This document shows positions 44,729-54,398 of a DNA stretch of 64,000 bases, in pieces. This stretch comes from Shewanella chilikensis (lineage in GTDB: Bacteria > Pseudomonadota > Gammaproteobacteria > Enterobacterales > Shewanellaceae). The DNA is taken from positions 86,926-150,925 of the forward strand of contig NZ_NIJM01000002.1 in NCBI RefSeq assembly GCF_002836945.1. The letters run 5' to 3'. The notes beneath the pieces were generated by a model. The model made no database searches and was not told the DNA's origin. It saw nothing but the letters and a program-made list of their open reading frames with translations. The position numbers and the translations under genes are program-made. Positions within the stretch are counted from its first letter, which is position 1. The number at the start of each line of letters is the position of its first letter.

Positions 44729-45364
44729 ATGAATCCATGCCCCTTGTGTGCCAACACCCAACCTAAACAGACAGTTCCCGCCAGGGTTGCCAGACGTTAT
44801 TTTCTTTGTCCAGAGTGTCGGCTCATCTTTCTCGACCCTGTGCATTTGCTGCCCTTGAATGAGGAGCAGCAGTTTTACGATACCCACGAGAACAGCATTG
44901 ACGACCCCGGCTATGTGGGCTTTTTGCAGCGCCTGTTGACGCCGGCGATGACCTTTCTGCGCCCCGGTATGCAGGGACTGGACTTTGGCTGTGGCCCTGG
45001 GCCGACACTATCAAAACTCCTTGCCCGGGAAGGGATAGCGTGTGACGATTTCGACCCGCTGTTTTTCCCCAATCCATTGCAGGCGCAGTATGACTTTATT
45101 CTCTCCAGCGAGTGTTTCGAGCACTTGCACAGGCCTGCCGCCGAGATAAGCGCGCTGCTGGCACGTCTGGTTCCCGGGGGCTATTTGGGCATAATGACAG
45201 ACCGCTGGCAGAGTGAAGCCCAGTTTTATGACTGGCACTATACCCGGGATCCTACCCATTGCAGTTTCTTCCATCGTGCAACATTGGACTGGCTCTGTGA
45301 GACGTTTGCTTTGAACTTATGTTTTGTCGATGAGCGACGGATTGCCATTTTTCAGAAAAACTGA
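44729..45364 (+). CDS. Class I SAM methyltransferase with N-terminal zinc ribbon
   Basis: A 211-residue protein. The N-terminus has a four-cysteine zinc ribbon (Cys4, Cys7, Cys27, Cys30: MNPCPLC and LCPEC). The SAM-binding motif GLDFGCGPG lies at about 83-91, and a methyltransferase core follows with SSECFEHLHRP and GGYLGIMTDRW. Proteins of this type are widespread and of unknown substrate. No clear ribosome site precedes the ATG; the tandem repeats lie just upstream. It converges on napB. Confidence 0.82.
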   Translation: MNPCPLCANTQPKQTVPARVARRYFLCPECRLIFLDPVHLLPLNEEQQFYDTHENSIDDPGYVGFLQRLLTPAMTFLRPGMQGLDFGCGPGPTLSKLLAREGIACDDFDPLFFPNPLQAQYDFILSSECFEHLHRPAAEISALLARLVPGGYLGIMTDRWQSEAQFYDWHYTRDPTHCSFFHRATLDWLCETFALNLCFVDERRIAIFQKN

Positions 45365-45426
45365 GGCATCAAAGTGAGGGGCAGGAAAGGGCAGGCAAGC
45401 CCCAATCCCTTTGGGGCTGTACCTTG

Positions 45427-45464
45427 AAACCGGGGCGCCTCCAGGAAGCAGCGACCCGGTTTTT
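45427..45464. terminator. Terminator between methyltransferase and napB
   Basis: AAACCGGG / CCCGGTTT ending in TTTTT on the plus strand. A second hairpin, AGCCCC / GGGGCT, lies at about 45399-45419 and may serve the minus-strand nap transcript. Confidence 0.7.
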
Positions 45465-45471
45465 CTCGCTA

Positions 45472-45912
45472 TCAGTTGGCAGCGCCAGTGCTGAAGTTAT
45501 TTTCCACCAGCGGCTGCTTGTTATCGGCCTGAGGCACATGGCACTGGGTACAGAAATAGTTCTGTCCATTGAGGGTGCCCTTGTCGTCGATAACATGGGA
45601 CTTGGCCACAGGCGTTGCCTTCATGCGCTTGGCCTTGCTCCAGTCATGGCAGTTCATGCAGCTGTTTTTCTTCAGGCTGATGGGGTAGTCGGCCTTGTGG
45701 GGAATGAGCGGCGGCTGCTCGGCGTAGTTACGCTCTATGGCGTTGCCACGCATTGGATAGGAAGGCATGGCATCGGCCGGGCGTACAGAGCTAATCTCTG
45801 CATCGCCACCGCCAAGAGAACTGACGTTAACCGGCTGAGCCGTTTCTGCCTGCTGTCCTGAGCAGGCGCTGAGTGCCAGCAGCATCGCGGCTGCGCTGAG
45901 TGTTTTTTTCAT
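45472..45912 (-). CDS. napB: Periplasmic nitrate reductase, dihaem cytochrome c subunit
   Basis: A 146-residue dihaem cytochrome that hands electrons to NapA. Two haem sites are present, CMNCH (85-89) and CTQCH (121-125), with distal histidines such as SHVIDDKG. The N-terminus reads LLALSACSG, a consensus lipobox (Leu-Ser-Ala-Cys17), so this form is predicted to be lipid-anchored, unlike the soluble E. coli NapB. The ATG at 45912 overlaps the napH stop (ATGA); the longer frame to 45948 is rejected. It is last in the napDAGHB operon. Confidence 0.95.
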   Translation of the reverse strand: MKKTLSAAAMLLALSACSGQQAETAQPVNVSSLGGGDAEISSVRPADAMPSYPMRGNAIERNYAEQPPLIPHKADYPISLKKNSCMNCHDWSKAKRMKATPVAKSHVIDDKGTLNGQNYFCTQCHVPQADNKQPLVENNFSTGAAN

Positions 45913-46847
45913 TGCTTGTTCTCCGCCTTGGTGGCAATTCGGTTGCAATCTATTTTGTTGGATTTCTCTTTGGCTTCACCCTTGGGTGAGAGCCGGGTTA
46001 ATGGCGTATCAAACTCAAAGACTTTCTTGGCACAGACATCGATACAGCGGCCGCAGAGGGTGCAATCGGTACTGGTTATCGTTGGGTTGCTTCCCTTGAG
46101 GGCGGGTTTGAGCACCTGCCGTTCGGGACACACGGTAAAACAGTCCATGCAGTTGTTGCAGTCGTTGGCTCTTACCGCCTCGATATTGACCAGTCGCAGC
46201 TTGCCCAGCAGGCTGTAGAGGGCACCACTTGGGCACAGGTGGCTGCACCAGGCGCGTTCGCTGACGAACAGATCCAGCAGCAGTATCGCCAGCAGCAGCC
46301 ACAGGCCACTGAAACCACCGAACAACAAGGCTCGGTAGGCCACGGGAACCGGGTTGAGCCACTCCCAGGCCAACAGGCCGGTCAGTGGGGGCAAGAGCAA
46401 CACCAATACCAGCAGATAGTAGCGCAGCGACCTTGGCAGCTCGGGCAATCTGGGCAGGCCCAACTTGCGTCTGAGCCAGGCAGCCGTATCTGTCACCATA
46501 TTGACCGGGCAGACCCAGCTGCAGAACACCCGTCCACCCAGCAGGCCATAACCCAGGGCGACAATGGCGGCGCCGAGCAGCAGGCTCAGTTCCGGCAGAT
46601 GGCCACTGGCCAGGCTCTGCAGCGTCACCAGCGGATCGGCCAGCGGCACTGTGTCCAGTAACAGGCTGGCCGACAGGTTGCCTTTCAGCAGCCAGAGGCC
46701 AAACAGTGGCCCTATGGCAAACAGCAGCAAAACGCTGAGTTGTGACAGGCGCCTGAGCAGCAGGAACCTGTGTGCCTTCCACCAACCCAGGGTGGCGATG
46801 GCATCGGCGGCAAAGGTGTCTGAGCTTTGATGTTTTCTTCGACTCAT
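45909..46847 (-). CDS. napH: Quinol dehydrogenase membrane subunit NapH
   Basis: A 312-residue membrane iron-sulfur protein of the menaquinol/ubiquinol oxidation branch to nitrate reductase. It has about four membrane helices, the paired motifs CSWVCPVN and CSHLCPSG on the membrane edge, and two C-terminal 4Fe-4S sites ([12 protein letters not shown] and [14 protein letters not shown]). It pairs with NapG. Start and stop overlap the neighbours (ATGA at both ends), which indicates tight coupling. No NapC is encoded here; in Shewanella, CymA may supply that function. Confidence 0.95.
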   Translation of the reverse strand: MSRRKHQSSDTFAADAIATLGWWKAHRFLLLRRLSQLSVLLLFAIGPLFGLWLLKGNLSASLLLDTVPLADPLVTLQSLASGHLPELSLLLGAAIVALGYGLLGGRVFCSWVCPVNMVTDTAAWLRRKLGLPRLPELPRSLRYYLLVLVLLLPPLTGLLAWEWLNPVPVAYRALLFGGFSGLWLLLAILLLDLFVSERAWCSHLCPSGALYSLLGKLRLVNIEAVRANDCNNCMDCFTVCPERQVLKPALKGSNPTITSTDCTLCGRCIDVCAKKVFEFDTPLTRLSPKGEAKEKSNKIDCNRIATKAENKQ

Positions 46848-47587
46848 ATTTCGCCTCCGTTACCCAGTCCGGGCAGCCCTTGATTGAGCATCTCCAGGGT
46901 GGTCTTTTCCGTGTCTATGTAAGTGTCGTGCTCGGTTGTCTTGCCGCTGGCGAGCTTCTGCGGCAGCACCTTGATCGCCGCCTCTTCCAAAACGCAGGCA
47001 TGTTCACACTTGCCGCAGCCGGTGCAGATATCGGCATGCACGGTAGGAATAAACATGGCGTGGTGGCCACTGCGCTCATTGCGGGCACGCTCAAGGGTGA
47101 TGGCCTCATCGATGAGCGGGCAGACGCGGTAGCAGACATCACATCTCAGGCCTTTGAAGTTAAGGCAGTTTTTCTCATCGATCAGTACGGCTGTGCCCAT
47201 TCTGGCATCCTCGATTTTCTCGAGGCCGGTATCCAGTGCCCCACTGGGACAGGCGCGGGTACAGGGAATGTCCTCGCACATCTCGCAGGGGATACTGCGG
47301 GCGCTGAAGAAAGGCGTGCCTGTGGCAGCCCCTTCAAACCAACGCGCCAGTTTCAGGGTGTCATAGGGACAGGCCTCGACACAGAGGCCACAGCGAACAC
47401 AGGCCGAGAGAAAGGCGTCCTCGGCGAGGGCGCCAGGGGGACGTATCGCCTGGGGCGCCAGCGACTGGGACTTGGCCAGCGCTGATATCCCCAGCCCGGC
47501 CAACCCCATCACACAGCCTGCTTTGGCCGTGGTCGCCAGAAACTGGCGACGATTGATGTTATTGACACTATTGCGTTTGTCACCCAT
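46844..47587 (-). CDS. napG: Periplasmic ferredoxin-type protein NapG
   Basis: A 247-residue protein exported by the Tat system ([13 protein letters not shown]) that binds four 4Fe-4S clusters: [43 protein letters not shown] and [11 protein letters not shown]. With NapH it forms the quinol-oxidising branch feeding NapB and NapA. It starts 10 bases after the napA stop and overlaps napH. The length matches E. coli NapG. Confidence 0.96.
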   Translation of the reverse strand: MGDKRNSVNNINRRQFLATTAKAGCVMGLAGLGISALAKSQSLAPQAIRPPGALAEDAFLSACVRCGLCVEACPYDTLKLARWFEGAATGTPFFSARSIPCEMCEDIPCTRACPSGALDTGLEKIEDARMGTAVLIDEKNCLNFKGLRCDVCYRVCPLIDEAITLERARNERSGHHAMFIPTVHADICTGCGKCEHACVLEEAAIKVLPQKLASGKTTEHDTYIDTEKTTLEMLNQGLPGLGNGGEI

Positions 47588-47597
47588 TACTGCCGCC

Positions 47598-50081
47598 TCA
47601 GGCCTTCATCACTTTGACCGGACACTTCTTGAAGTCTGTCTCTTTGGACAGAGGGTCGGTGGCGTCCAGTACCAGCTTGTTGACCAATTGACGGGCATCG
47701 AAGAAGGGCATGAACACCACGCCTTTGGGCGGCTTGTTACGGCCCTTGGTTTCAACCCGGGTCTTCACTTCGCCGCGAGGCGAGGCGACGATGACTTCAT
47801 CACCACGCTTGAGGCCACGGCTCTTGGCATCATCAGGATGCATGAAGATCTGCGCATCCGGATAGGCGCGGTACAACTCGGGTACCCTGGCGGTCATTGA
47901 ACCTGTGTGCCAGTGCTCCAGCACCCGGCCTGTGCTCATCCACAGATCGTATTCACTGTTGGGCTCTTCGGCGGCCGGTTCGTAGGGCAGGGCGAAGATC
48001 ACCGCCTTGCCATCTGGCTTACCGTAGAACTGATAGCCTGAACCCGGTTTAACGTAAGGGTCAGAACCTTCAACGAAGCGGCGCAGGGTTTCCTTGCCAT
48101 CCACTACCGGCCAACGCAGACCGCGGGTTTCGTGGTAGCGGTCGAACTGAGCCAGATCGTGACCATGGCCGCGACCGAAGGCGGCGTATTCTTCGAAGAT
48201 CCCCTTCTGCACATAGAAGCCGAAGTGTTCAGATTCATCGTTGAGCTCGGCCTGACAGTCGCTGGCGGGGAACTTGTTGATCACGCCATTGGCGAACAGC
48301 ACTTCATAGAGGTTCTTGCCGGCGTATTCAGGTTTCTTGGCGATCAGCTCGGCGGGCCAGACTTCCTCTACCTTGAAGCGCTTGGCGAACTCCATCAGCT
48401 GCCACAGATCCGACTTGGCGCCTTCGGGGGCTTTCACCTGCTGGTGCCACATATGGGTGCGGCGCTCGGCGTTACCATAGGCACCTTCTTTCTCGACCCA
48501 CATGGCGGTAGGCAGGATCAGGTCGGCCGCCATGGCGGTGACTGTTGGGTATGGATCTGACACCACGATAAAGTTTTCCGGGTTACGGAAACCGGGATAG
48601 ATTTCATCGTTGATATTGGGGCCGGCCTGCATATTGTTGGTACACATGGTCCAGTAACAGTTGAGCTTGCCGTCTTTCAGCATCCGGCTCTGCAACACGG
48701 CGTGAAAACCCGGCTTGGGTGGAATAGTGCCTTCAGGCAGCTGCCAGGCCTTTTCTGTGATGGCGCGGTGTTTGTCGTTGTTGACCACCATGTCGGCGGG
48801 CAGACGGTGTGCAAAGGTGCCGACTTCACGGGCGGTACCACAGGCTGAGGGCTGGCCCGTGAGAGAGAAGGGGCTGTTACCCGGAGTGGCAATCTTGCCG
48901 GTCAACAGGTGCAGGTTATAGAGCATGTTGTTGGCCCAAACCCCACGCACGTGTTGGTTGATACCCATGGTCCACAGGCTCATCACCTTGACCTTGGGAT
49001 CGGCATAGGCCTTGGCCAGCTCCAGCAGGCGCTCTTTCTCCACGCCGCTCATTTCGCTGGCGTATTCCAGTGTGTAGCGGCTGACAAACTTGGCGTACTC
49101 ATCGAAGCTGATATCGCTGAACTTGCCGTTACCCGGATTCTTGGCTTTTTTCTCCAGCGGATGATCCGGCCGCAGGCCATAACCTATGTCATCCACACCC
49201 AGAGCAAACTTGGTGTGCTTGTTGACGAAGTCCTTGTTGACCGCGCCGTTTTGGATGATGTAGTTGGCGATATAGTTGAGGATCACCAGATCGGACTGAG
49301 GCTTGAACACTATCGGGTTGTCGGCCAAATCGAACGAGCGGTTCTCGAAGGTAGACAGTACATGCACCTTACCGTCGGGGTGGCTCAGACGGCGATCCGA
49401 CAGGCGGGCCCAGAGGATGGGGTGCATCTCGGCCATGTTGGCGCCCCAGAGCACAAAGTGATCGGCGGCTTCCAGGTCGTCATAACAACCCATGGGTTCA
49501 TCGATACCAAAGGTACGCATAAAGCCGACCACGGCCGAAGCCATACAGTGGCGGGCATTGGGGTCGATATTGTTGGTGCGGAAACCTGCCTTGTGCAGCT
49601 TGGAGGCAGCGTAGCCTTCCCAAATGGTCCACTGGCCTGAGCCGAACATGCCGATAGAAGTCGGGCCCTTGGTGTTGAGCGAGTGCTTCCACTTTTCTGC
49701 CATCACATCGAAGGCCTTGTCCCAGCTCACGGGGGTGAACTCACCGTCTTTGGCGTACTGGCCGTCTTTCATCCGCAGCAGTGGAGTGGTCAGACGGTCT
49801 TTACCGTACATGATTTTCGACAGGAAGTAGCCCTTGATGCAGTTCAGGCCCTTGTTGACCGGGCTCTCAGGATCGCCCTTGGTGGCGACGACCTTGCCCT
49901 CTTTTGTGCCTACCAGCACAGAGCAGCCGACACCGCAGAATCGGCAGGGGGCCTTGTCCCATTTGATATTGTCTTTCTGCTCAGCGGCTTCGACGACTTT
50001 CACTGGCAGAGTGACTCCAACGGCCGTGGCGGCGGCAACGGCGGCGTTGGCTTTAAGAAACTCGCGGCGGCTTATGCTCAT
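47598..50081 (-). CDS. napA: Periplasmic nitrate reductase catalytic subunit
   Basis: An 827-residue molybdenum enzyme reducing nitrate to nitrite in the periplasm. The Tat signal is [11 protein letters not shown]. One 4Fe-4S cluster is bound by CRFCGVGC and a downstream cysteine (Cys46, Cys49, Cys53, Cys81), and the molybdenum ligand is Cys179 in NARHCMAS. Bis-MGD motifs and the C-terminal [14 protein letters not shown] complete the family pattern. The start overlaps the napD stop (ATGA). It matches the single-copy NapA of the DAGHB type. Confidence 0.98.
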   Translation of the reverse strand: MSISRREFLKANAAVAAATAVGVTLPVKVVEAAEQKDNIKWDKAPCRFCGVGCSVLVGTKEGKVVATKGDPESPVNKGLNCIKGYFLSKIMYGKDRLTTPLLRMKDGQYAKDGEFTPVSWDKAFDVMAEKWKHSLNTKGPTSIGMFGSGQWTIWEGYAASKLHKAGFRTNNIDPNARHCMASAVVGFMRTFGIDEPMGCYDDLEAADHFVLWGANMAEMHPILWARLSDRRLSHPDGKVHVLSTFENRSFDLADNPIVFKPQSDLVILNYIANYIIQNGAVNKDFVNKHTKFALGVDDIGYGLRPDHPLEKKAKNPGNGKFSDISFDEYAKFVSRYTLEYASEMSGVEKERLLELAKAYADPKVKVMSLWTMGINQHVRGVWANNMLYNLHLLTGKIATPGNSPFSLTGQPSACGTAREVGTFAHRLPADMVVNNDKHRAITEKAWQLPEGTIPPKPGFHAVLQSRMLKDGKLNCYWTMCTNNMQAGPNINDEIYPGFRNPENFIVVSDPYPTVTAMAADLILPTAMWVEKEGAYGNAERRTHMWHQQVKAPEGAKSDLWQLMEFAKRFKVEEVWPAELIAKKPEYAGKNLYEVLFANGVINKFPASDCQAELNDESEHFGFYVQKGIFEEYAAFGRGHGHDLAQFDRYHETRGLRWPVVDGKETLRRFVEGSDPYVKPGSGYQFYGKPDGKAVIFALPYEPAAEEPNSEYDLWMSTGRVLEHWHTGSMTARVPELYRAYPDAQIFMHPDDAKSRGLKRGDEVIVASPRGEVKTRVETKGRNKPPKGVVFMPFFDARQLVNKLVLDATDPLSKETDFKKCPVKVMKA

Positions 50082-50377
50082 GGTGTTTCCTCACTCTTTA
50101 TTTCTTTTGTTTGACTGACAGGCTCAGAATCGACCTGATGATAGATAAGACTGCTGGACAGTATCCCGGGCAGACGGTTGATTGCTTCGACGTTATCCAG
50201 GATCTCGCCCTGGCTTTCGCCTTCGAGGGTGACTACCAATTTGCCTTCTGGGCTGCTGGCGTGGACTTCTGCGCCGTCAAGGGCCTGGATGGCAGTGGTC
50301 ACCGCCTCCAGGGTTCCCGGAGCGGCATGCACCACCAGACTGGTGACATGGTATTCCATCTCTGTTTGTTGCTTCAT
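50078..50377 (-). CDS. napD: NapA maturation chaperone
   Basis: A 99-residue cytosolic chaperone that binds the Tat signal of NapA until the cofactor is inserted. It has a ferredoxin-like fold with [17 protein letters not shown], the loop [16 protein letters not shown] and the ending [14 protein letters not shown], as in the family. The ATG at 50377 follows GAGGTGA. It is the first gene of the operon; the promoter region upstream holds a 7-2-7 NarP/NarL site. Confidence 0.95.
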   Translation of the reverse strand: MKQQTEMEYHVTSLVVHAAPGTLEAVTTAIQALDGAEVHASSPEGKLVVTLEGESQGEILDNVEAINRLPGILSSSLIYHQVDSEPVSQTKEIKSEETP

Positions 50378-50443
50378 TGAGGCTCACCTCGACAGGTAAG
50401 GGCGACTGGCACGGTATGGGCCGAGTCACCGGAACTGAATCAA

Positions 50444-50514
50444 AGTCTAGACCTCATTAAAAATGTGGGTATACCTCTTGAGAGGTAATGAAAGCGATTG
50501 GCGATCCGGATCAA
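50444..50514 (-). promoter_or_regulatory. nap promoter region with NarP/NarL 7-2-7 site and FNR/CRP-like site
   Basis: TACCTCT-TG-AGAGGTA (50472-50487) is a perfect inverted heptamer pair of the NarL/NarP type. On the minus strand TTGAT-CCGG-ATCGC (50514-50501) resembles an FNR box, with one good half. A possible -10, TAGACT, lies at 50449-50444. Distances would place the Nar site near -42 and the FNR-like site near -70, in the same order as in the E. coli nap promoter. Confidence 0.65.
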
Positions 50515-50634
50515 CATTTTCAATGTGATCTGAATCCAAGTTTGAAATTTAAACAGATTAGCGGCTTGACTCTTGCAATATTAATGCAACTCCATTTTGA
50601 GAATAGTTCTTGTTTACTACCTAAAGTGGGTTAT

Positions 50635-51825
50635 TCAATAGCCGGTCAGCTCCATATAACCCACGCCGGTTTGTGTGCCTTTGATGGTGATTGGCCCCTC
50701 CCAGTAGGGGATAGACAGGTTCATGGCGGCATTGGGATTGAGGGCTTCCAGAGTCAGAGACAGAGACTCTCCCGGCAGCTCCAGTTGCCAGGCTACAGGG
50801 TAGCGACCGCTGGCCGTTTGTTGCCAGTCCTTGACGTTGAGGCTGATATCATCGAGCGCCAGCAGGTGGCCACTGCCGTCGGGATACATGCGCTTGCCGC
50901 TGAAAAAGGCTTTATTTTCCTGCTCTCTGAGCTGAAACAGCATCAGGGCCGAACCGTCATCGAGCCGCAAGGCGAACCAGTCCCAGCCCTGTTGGCCGCG
51001 ACTGAGAAATTCTGAGCTCCACTCCCTATCGAGCCAGGCATTGCCGGATACCTGCAGCCATTGCTCCTTGTGGCGCACTCTGCCTTCGACCCGAATAAAA
51101 GGCTGGCTGTAGTAGTAAGAGGCTACAGTGCCGGCGGCATTTTTACGGCTGAAACCCTTGTCTCCCTGAATCTGCAGCTCGGCCTGGCTATCGAGTTGTA
51201 ACTCGAAGGCAAAGTCCTCTTCGCTGACCTGTAAACTGGCGGGAAACAGCCCGCTATTGGGGCCGCTTGCCGCCCGGCTTTGCCAGCGCCAGTTATCGAG
51301 CCAGACCCTGAGCGGCAAGCCCATGGCTCCGGCTTGAGTTTTGTCCTGGGCTCCCTGGGGATGGGCTGCTTTGCCTTGGGGCGCGGCAAGCGCGCCCCTG
51401 GCCCAGCGCTCGGCACTTTGGTGACTGTTTTGAAAACTGAGCGCGCTGTGAGCCATATAAAGCTGATTCGTCGCCCAGGGAGAGCTGGATTCAGGTTCAC
51501 CCGGGGAGAGGGCGATACGAAACTGAGTCCATTGCAGCCCGAGGGGTTCACCGCTTTGCGTGGTCAGATTGGCGGTCAGATACCACCACTCCTGACGAAA
51601 CCTGGGGTGGGGCAGGTGATCTTTTGGAAATTGCAGCGCCGCACCGGGCTCGACTTTCGCATAACCTTCGCTCGCTGTACCCATCACCCGGCTCATGGCC
51701 CGTGAGTCTTGCTGCTGAGCCTGATCTTGATGAGCCTTATCGCAGCCACTCAGCACAGCGCAGCCCAGCAGTAGACCCGCTAACAAGGGCGCTGCAGCAC
51801 GCCACCGCATTGTAATCAATCGCAT
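50635..51825 (-). CDS. AttH/CrtC-like lipocalin-type lipoprotein
   Basis: A 396-residue protein with a lipoprotein signal (VLSGC, Cys28). Two lipocalin-like halves carry the family motifs FRQEWWYLTANL and VSGNAWLDREWSSEFL, typical of the AttH/CrtC hydroxyneurosporene-synthase-like superfamily. Here it is the third gene of an ABC-exporter operon and its ATG overlaps the permease stop (TAATG) behind a perfect AGGAGG, so it is probably the transporter's substrate-binding partner. The substrate, perhaps a lipid or other hydrophobic compound, is inferred from the lipocalin fold only. Confidence 0.85.
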   Translation of the reverse strand: MRLITMRWRAAAPLLAGLLLGCAVLSGCDKAHQDQAQQQDSRAMSRVMGTASEGYAKVEPGAALQFPKDHLPHPRFRQEWWYLTANLTTQSGEPLGLQWTQFRIALSPGEPESSSPWATNQLYMAHSALSFQNSHQSAERWARGALAAPQGKAAHPQGAQDKTQAGAMGLPLRVWLDNWRWQSRAASGPNSGLFPASLQVSEEDFAFELQLDSQAELQIQGDKGFSRKNAAGTVASYYYSQPFIRVEGRVRHKEQWLQVSGNAWLDREWSSEFLSRGQQGWDWFALRLDDGSALMLFQLREQENKAFFSGKRMYPDGSGHLLALDDISLNVKDWQQTASGRYPVAWQLELPGESLSLTLEALNPNAAMNLSIPYWEGPITIKGTQTGVGYMELTGY

Positions 51826-54398
51826 TAGAGCACCTCCTGTTGCAGGCTGGAGACCAGAGAGCGGCGGCTCTGCCAGTAGAGGGGAACTATCACCGCCAGG
51901 ATGCAGCACAGCAGCGACAAAAGCACCACCCGGCCATAGGCCAGCCAGTCCCACTGCATGGCTATGGTCCAGCCGAAGGCCTGCAGCGTCACCTTATGGA
52001 TAAGCAGGTAACCGAGAATCGCCCCCATGGGCAGGGCCAACAGACAGGTGAGCACCACTACCAGCAGCATCTGCAATAGCAACATAGACAAAAGTCGGCC
52101 ACGGGTAAGCCCGAGTGAGCGTAACATGGCGAGGCTCGCCTGGCGGGACTGGGTCAGCATCAGCACGGCACTGAAAAGCCCCACGGCGGCCACCAGTAAG
52201 GTCAGGGTGTTGAGCACCAGGGTAATGCTGAAGGTCTTGTTGAAGACCCGAATCGCCTCGTCGCGAATTTTTTGCTGGCTGTAGACCTGTACCGGACTGA
52301 GTCCAAGCTCTTGAATGAGGGCGCGCTCTAGGGCGGCAATGCTTGTGAGTCCTGCCCCCTTGGCCCTTTCTGCACTTGTTGCCATGCCACTCACAGCCAG
52401 GCTGACGGCTTCAGTTGGCAGCTTAAGCCCTTGCCAGAGGGATTGTGCCAGCAGGACCTCCCCCTTGGGATTGCCATAGTCGTAATAGATGGCGCTGATG
52501 GGCAGGGTCAGTGGTGTCTTACAGTCCTTGTCCGGGCAGAGACTGAGCTTGTCGCCCGGCGCCAGCCCCAGCGTCAGGGCCAAGGGCTCGCTGATAGCCA
52601 GAGCCTGGCCTTGGATCACAGTCTGCAGCGCTTGCTGTTGCTTGTTTGGGGCTCCTTGCACCTGAGCCTGGGCCGGGGTCTTCAGGGCCGTGGTGCGCGC
52701 GATAGAGTCGGCGTCCCGGCTGATAAGGTTTATCTCCAGCGTATTGCCGCTCCCCTTGGCATAGAAGGGTGCCTGCCATTGGTAGAAGTGAGCCAGTCCG
52801 GGGGCTTGCTGCTTAAGAAAATGCTCCAGCTTCGCCATATTGCCGGCGCCCGGGCGGATATAAAGCTCGGCATGCAGGCGGGTGTCGAGCCAGCTTCTGA
52901 GGGTCTTGTCAAAGCTGCCTACCAGGGTATTCATAGCGATATTGGCACACAGGGCCAGTAGCAGCGCCATCATGGCCAGCGCCAGCGGTGCCACCAGCTC
53001 TCGGGTATCGGCGATGGCGTACTTGCTGAGTCCGGACGGAAACAGCCGCGCCAATAGCCCGAGCAGAGACTGCAACAGTTGCGGCAACAGCAGCGGGATA
53101 GCCAGGGTCAAGAGCCCCATCAAGCCCAGGCTGTGTTGGTGGGTTTGGCTCAAGGGGTAAAGCAGCGCCGTCAGGGCAAGCAGCGCAACCCCGATGAGAA
53201 ACAGGCGTTTATGCATGCTTCTGTGTCTGTGGGCATGCCATTGGCTCTGGGTATTTTGTGCCAGGCTCTGATGACACAGCTCAAGATACAGGGGCACGCA
53301 GGCCAGCAGTGCGGCGATAAGTGTCAGACCGGCGCCTTCGGCCAGCCATTGCCAGCGCCAGTTCCCCGGCAGCAGAGTCGCACCATAGAGCTGCTCCAAG
53401 GTCAACGCCACCATGGGCTGCAGCCACTGGCTGAGCTGCAGCGCCAGAATAAAGCCGCTGGCCGAGCCAATGAACACCAGCAGCAACAACTCCAGCAGCA
53501 GCGCCAGCATCAGGGCGCGTCGTCCCAGGCCCTGCTTGAGCAACAAGAGCAACAAACGGCGGCGTTTCATCAGGCTGTAGCGTACGCCGTTGTAGGCGAT
53601 AAACAGCCCCACCACGAAGGCCAACATCCCCATGGCGTTGAGGTTCAAATGAAAACTGCGGGTGAGCGCGGTCAGGGCGGCGCCCTTGTCCTGCTCGCTG
53701 ATATTCAGCTTACCCAGCGGCAGTCCGCTTTGCTTGAGTCGCTCTTTGAGTCTTTGCGGCTCGCCAAAGAGGGCGATATAGCTGAGGGTGCCTTCGCGCT
53801 TTAATAGCTGCTGGGCCAGCGAGATATCCAGATAGAGGCGGTTGCCGAGCTGCTCTGAGTCGGCGAGCGCCAGCACTTCGAGCGTGCGTCCACCGAGGGA
53901 CAGGGTTGGCGGCGCCTTGAGTCCCTGATGCAGGCTGTCGCTCATGACAATGATGGGCTCACCGGCGAGCAGTCTATTCAAGGGCAGATGGTTGCGGCCA
54001 TTGCCCCTTTGCTCGAAGGTGCCGAGGGCGGCAATGATATCGCTGCCTTCCACTTGCCACTGGCGACCCTGAGCGTCGTCAAGGACGCCGCTGATCACCG
54101 GCAGTGCCTGGATGCCGCTTTGGCGCAGTTGAAAATAGAGTGCTTCATCGAGGCTGGCCCCGCGGGCCTTGGGGGTGATAAACAGGCTGGCCTGTTGTCC
54201 CAGGGCTTCGCCCGCCTCACGGTAGCTGTTGATGGCGTTGTCGTTGGTGGCCTTGACGCCAATCAGCAGAGTCACCGCCAACACCACTCCCAGCAGTATG
54301 GCGCCGGCCTGCAGCGGCGCCTTGCGATAGTGGGACAGGGTGACTTTCAGGGCCTGCCAGGCCAACTTGATTGTGGTCAGCGCCCCTGTGTCATTCAT
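51825..54398 (-). CDS. ABC exporter permease, FtsX/MacB-type
   Basis: An 857-residue permease with an N-terminal helix (about 28-46), a large periplasmic MacB_PCD-like domain, three to four central helices (about 255-430), a second periplasmic domain and a final group of three helices (about 720-840). The duplicated FtsX core with big periplasmic loops is typical of lipoprotein- or lipid-extracting ABC exporters. It overlaps the ATPase gene by eight bases and the AttH-like gene by one. The substrate is unknown. Confidence 0.87.
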   Translation of the reverse strand: MNDTGALTTIKLAWQALKVTLSHYRKAPLQAGAILLGVVLAVTLLIGVKATNDNAINSYREAGEALGQQASLFITPKARGASLDEALYFQLRQSGIQALPVISGVLDDAQGRQWQVEGSDIIAALGTFEQRGNGRNHLPLNRLLAGEPIIVMSDSLHQGLKAPPTLSLGGRTLEVLALADSEQLGNRLYLDISLAQQLLKREGTLSYIALFGEPQRLKERLKQSGLPLGKLNISEQDKGAALTALTRSFHLNLNAMGMLAFVVGLFIAYNGVRYSLMKRRRLLLLLLKQGLGRRALMLALLLELLLLVFIGSASGFILALQLSQWLQPMVALTLEQLYGATLLPGNWRWQWLAEGAGLTLIAALLACVPLYLELCHQSLAQNTQSQWHAHRHRSMHKRLFLIGVALLALTALLYPLSQTHQHSLGLMGLLTLAIPLLLPQLLQSLLGLLARLFPSGLSKYAIADTRELVAPLALAMMALLLALCANIAMNTLVGSFDKTLRSWLDTRLHAELYIRPGAGNMAKLEHFLKQQAPGLAHFYQWQAPFYAKGSGNTLEINLISRDADSIARTTALKTPAQAQVQGAPNKQQQALQTVIQGQALAISEPLALTLGLAPGDKLSLCPDKDCKTPLTLPISAIYYDYGNPKGEVLLAQSLWQGLKLPTEAVSLAVSGMATSAERAKGAGLTSIAALERALIQELGLSPVQVYSQQKIRDEAIRVFNKTFSITLVLNTLTLLVAAVGLFSAVLMLTQSRQASLAMLRSLGLTRGRLLSMLLLQMLLVVVLTCLLALPMGAILGYLLIHKVTLQAFGWTIAMQWDWLAYGRVVLLSLLCCILAVIVPLYWQSRRSLVSSLQQEVL

